This document shows positions 63,401-64,000 of a stretch of 64,000 nucleotides of DNA, one piece after another. The stretch's first letter is position 1. The number at the start of each line of letters is the position of its first letter. Under the pieces are notes generated by a model. The model was not told the DNA's origin. It made no database searches and worked only from the letters and a program-made list of their open reading frames with translations. The stretch is from an uncultured Bacteroidales bacterium (GTDB lineage: Bacteria; Bacteroidota; Bacteroidia; Bacteroidales; Bacteroidaceae): NCBI GenBank assembly GCA_902787575.1, contig CADAGX010000012.1, positions 1 through 64,000 on the forward strand. Reading direction: 5' to 3'. The position numbers were made by a program, and so were the translations under genes.

Positions 63401-64000
63401 GCGATAGGGAATCTGCCACACGAAGGCCGTGTCGCGCACGTGCATCACGGTATCTATGGCCACTCCTGCCTCCGACGTCATCAATATGTGGAGCCACGCT
63501 TCGGGCAGCGACGTGCCGATTCTGACTTCTGCCGCGCGGCGCAGGTCGAACGTGTCGCAGGGGCAGTAAACGCGCAGGTTGCTCTCCTCGGCAAGACGTG
63601 TCTCATGCATGCTGAAGAGGGTGAAAATCTCCTCGCTGCGTGCCGTGTCACCGTTTACCACGGCCGTGCAGAACACTTTGTACACGCCGGAGGGCAGCGA
63701 TTGCAGGTCGGGCACGGTGCGCTTGCCCGTCTGCAGCGTGAAGCGGGCTTCGATTTGGGCTTTCTCACGTGTGAGGCCTTGCAGTGCGGCGCGGTCGCGC
63801 GACGGCGCCTTTGCGAGTTCGCAGAGCACTTCGCCCGTCACATTTCGGTCCGCATGGTTCCACAATTGCATTTCCCAAGGTCGGCCGTTTTCTTTGTCCT
63901 GCTTGGACGGAATATCCGTCGTGAGGCGCAGTGGTGTGGTGCAGAGCGCAAACGAGCGTTCTGCTTGTTGTGTCTCGCCTTGCGGGCTGAGAACGTCCAC
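60488..64000 (-). CDS. alpha-2-macroglobulin-like protein (5' end beyond window)
   Basis: The C-terminal 1170 residues of a very large envelope protein; its start lies past base 64000. Macroglobulin beta domains come first (VYKVFCTAVVNGD, LHILMTSEAGVAID). An A2M core follows (TCIAFTLPESLTSWHLTGFAHTRD, LHLPRFLRQGDKGTFSASIRN). The thioester-domain helices come next (DGSFAWFPGMRGSSYLTCEVAYLLTRLY) and a C-terminal receptor-like domain (RIHVRYVVTADRDYEYVRL). Where a CxEQ thioester would fall, the sequence reads QPTRRDILSLSASYYA, so the covalent trap is absent. Bacterial members guard the periplasm against proteases or assist envelope assembly. Confidence 0.88.
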   Translation of the reverse strand: MDVLSPQGETQQAERSFALCTTPLRLTTDIPSKQDKENGRPWEMQLWNHADRNVTGEVLCELAKAPSRDRAALQGLTREKAQIEARFTLQTGKRTVPDLQSLPSGVYKVFCTAVVNGDTARSEEIFTLFSMHETRLAEESNLRVYCPCDTFDLRRAAEVRIGTSLPEAWLHILMTSEAGVAIDTVMHVRDTAFVWQIPYRTEYKQGCRLTAAVYKRGLTVGQVTLHLRQPDMALRPHWDTFRNRLRPGQHEEWRLSLRRADATPADANVLLSLYDASLDALAPHALQLYVSRPHRIPYLNIKEAYGQNFGSNHPAYYALQLLKVRNFEFSVFDEKYFGPYASVEESDGITTRRMYKSAGTRVFNTMAAAAPEMAAGTQKFAAQGQIAGLSMDEAKAEDTEAEAGNGNAEAISVANLRSNMNELAFFEPRLRTDAQGLTCIAFTLPESLTSWHLTGFAHTRDMAVANIDEKIIAQKELMAELHLPRFLRQGDKGTFSASIRNISTSQQRGKATWQVVEAETERVVKSGTVDFDLQPQTDTTYFFPISGETMLSVRWLAKTTDCSDGEARPLAVLTNTQNITETKAFSLSRAGEKQIDLRKLFQHDSQKAQRRTLTVEYTARPIWLAVQSLPSLMQPTRRDILSLSASYYAGALAAHIAQNVPDMKAAVKEMAADAKSNGMLAANQELADLLLQETPWVMDAEREKARHERLKTLFESETQESRRMTMLTAMRALQQPDGSFAWFPGMRGSSYLTCEVAYLLTRLYVMTGQPSDEPAQVADGIRARAVEFLRQNVAKEVERLRKEKKKELGISTLGLQYLYLSMRSGEKLYGDTRRDADFMLDILRRQADSMQGEERAMAAIVLQLAGERKQARSLMQKFHTLLAHPDGTYLAYPSGSFTSIDRKIQRHVQLMEAVSLVEPEDTTLMQGMQEWLLQQKRTQEWERPMQTADAVYALLLRPEGGTYIAEAGKDDARFSSPLRDVLQLQDGRKTATLQSPETSLGYLRQRVEDVKSPRTLSVKKQTDGLSWGAVYAQYQMPASEVEAQTEGLRIERTVESQKTAVGDRIHVRYVVTADRDYEYVRLAAPRPAAAEPESQHSGYRWHDGLGYYVAQHDASTEYFIDRLPRGTYVIEEDWLTAHAGAYTLAPALLQCLYAPEFQAHTAGGKITVVP

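Overview
The window looks like chromosomal DNA of a Bacteroidota, order Bacteroidales, probably Prevotellaceae. The evidence is the promoter type and the gene content. Almost every intergenic region carries the TAnnTTTG -7 box of this phylum, sometimes with a TTG/TTTG element 19 bases upstream, and ribosome binding sites are weak. The content includes a CarboxypepD_reg/TonB receptor, GH2 enzymes, FAS1 and GLUG-type surface proteins with Bacteroidales C-terminal sorting tails, DUF4332, DUF349, DUF3667, DUF2490, and the dnaE-trxA and psd-pssA blocks. I cannot name the species from sequence alone. No phage, transposase, CRISPR array, tRNA or rRNA was seen.

Layout. 1-978 (-): a Tat-exported Gfo/Idh/MocA oxidoreductase, cut by the window edge. 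1363-6397 (+): a PepSY-like periplasmic protein, a probable regulatory small RNA, a GT2 glycosyltransferase, glnS and a TPR protein. 6478-11244 (-): fabD, a cytoplasmic GH13 amylase, a UDP-glucuronate decarboxylase and a mannose-1-phosphate guanylyltransferase. 11441-19271 (+): an export/import operon of TonB receptor, surface lipoprotein, GH2 hydrolase, flavin reductase and EEP hydrolase, closed by a strong terminator. 19358-21324 (-): a sugar kinase of galacturonokinase type plus a sugar-1-phosphate nucleotidyltransferase. 21555-25828: membrane proteins, a MATE transporter and a secreted metallophosphoesterase. 26092-36785: a giant GH2 enzyme, a 1526-residue GLUG-like surface protein and a FAS1 lipoprotein. 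36972-48982: DUF4332, corA, DUF349, the dnaE-trxA operon, psd-pssA, tadA, birA and pyrH. 49087-55245 (-): a VTC-type polyphosphate polymerase, a DUF4956 membrane protein, DUF2490, a sorting-tail protein, a Cthe_2159-type beta-helix protein and a PglF/CapD-like dehydratase. 55429-60347 (+): frr, rsgA, NamZ-like muramidase, fRMsr and an OmpA protein. 60488 to the edge (-): an alpha-2-macroglobulin-like protein.

Themes. Nucleotide-sugar supply (guanylyltransferase, UXS, kinase/nucleotidyltransferase, 4,6-dehydratase, GT2) and envelope biology dominate between housekeeping genes. The strongest leads are: (i) two promoters 0.6 kb apart that carry the same GTAAC-N6-GTAAC direct repeat exactly 48 bases upstream of their -7 boxes, one driving a PepSY-like protein and the other a terminated ~146-nt RNA; (ii) the VTC/DUF4956/Cthe_2159 cluster; (iii) a dispersed family of CGACGTGTAG hairpins found only in intergenic DNA; and (iv) the galacturonokinase-like kinase with its partner nucleotidyltransferase.
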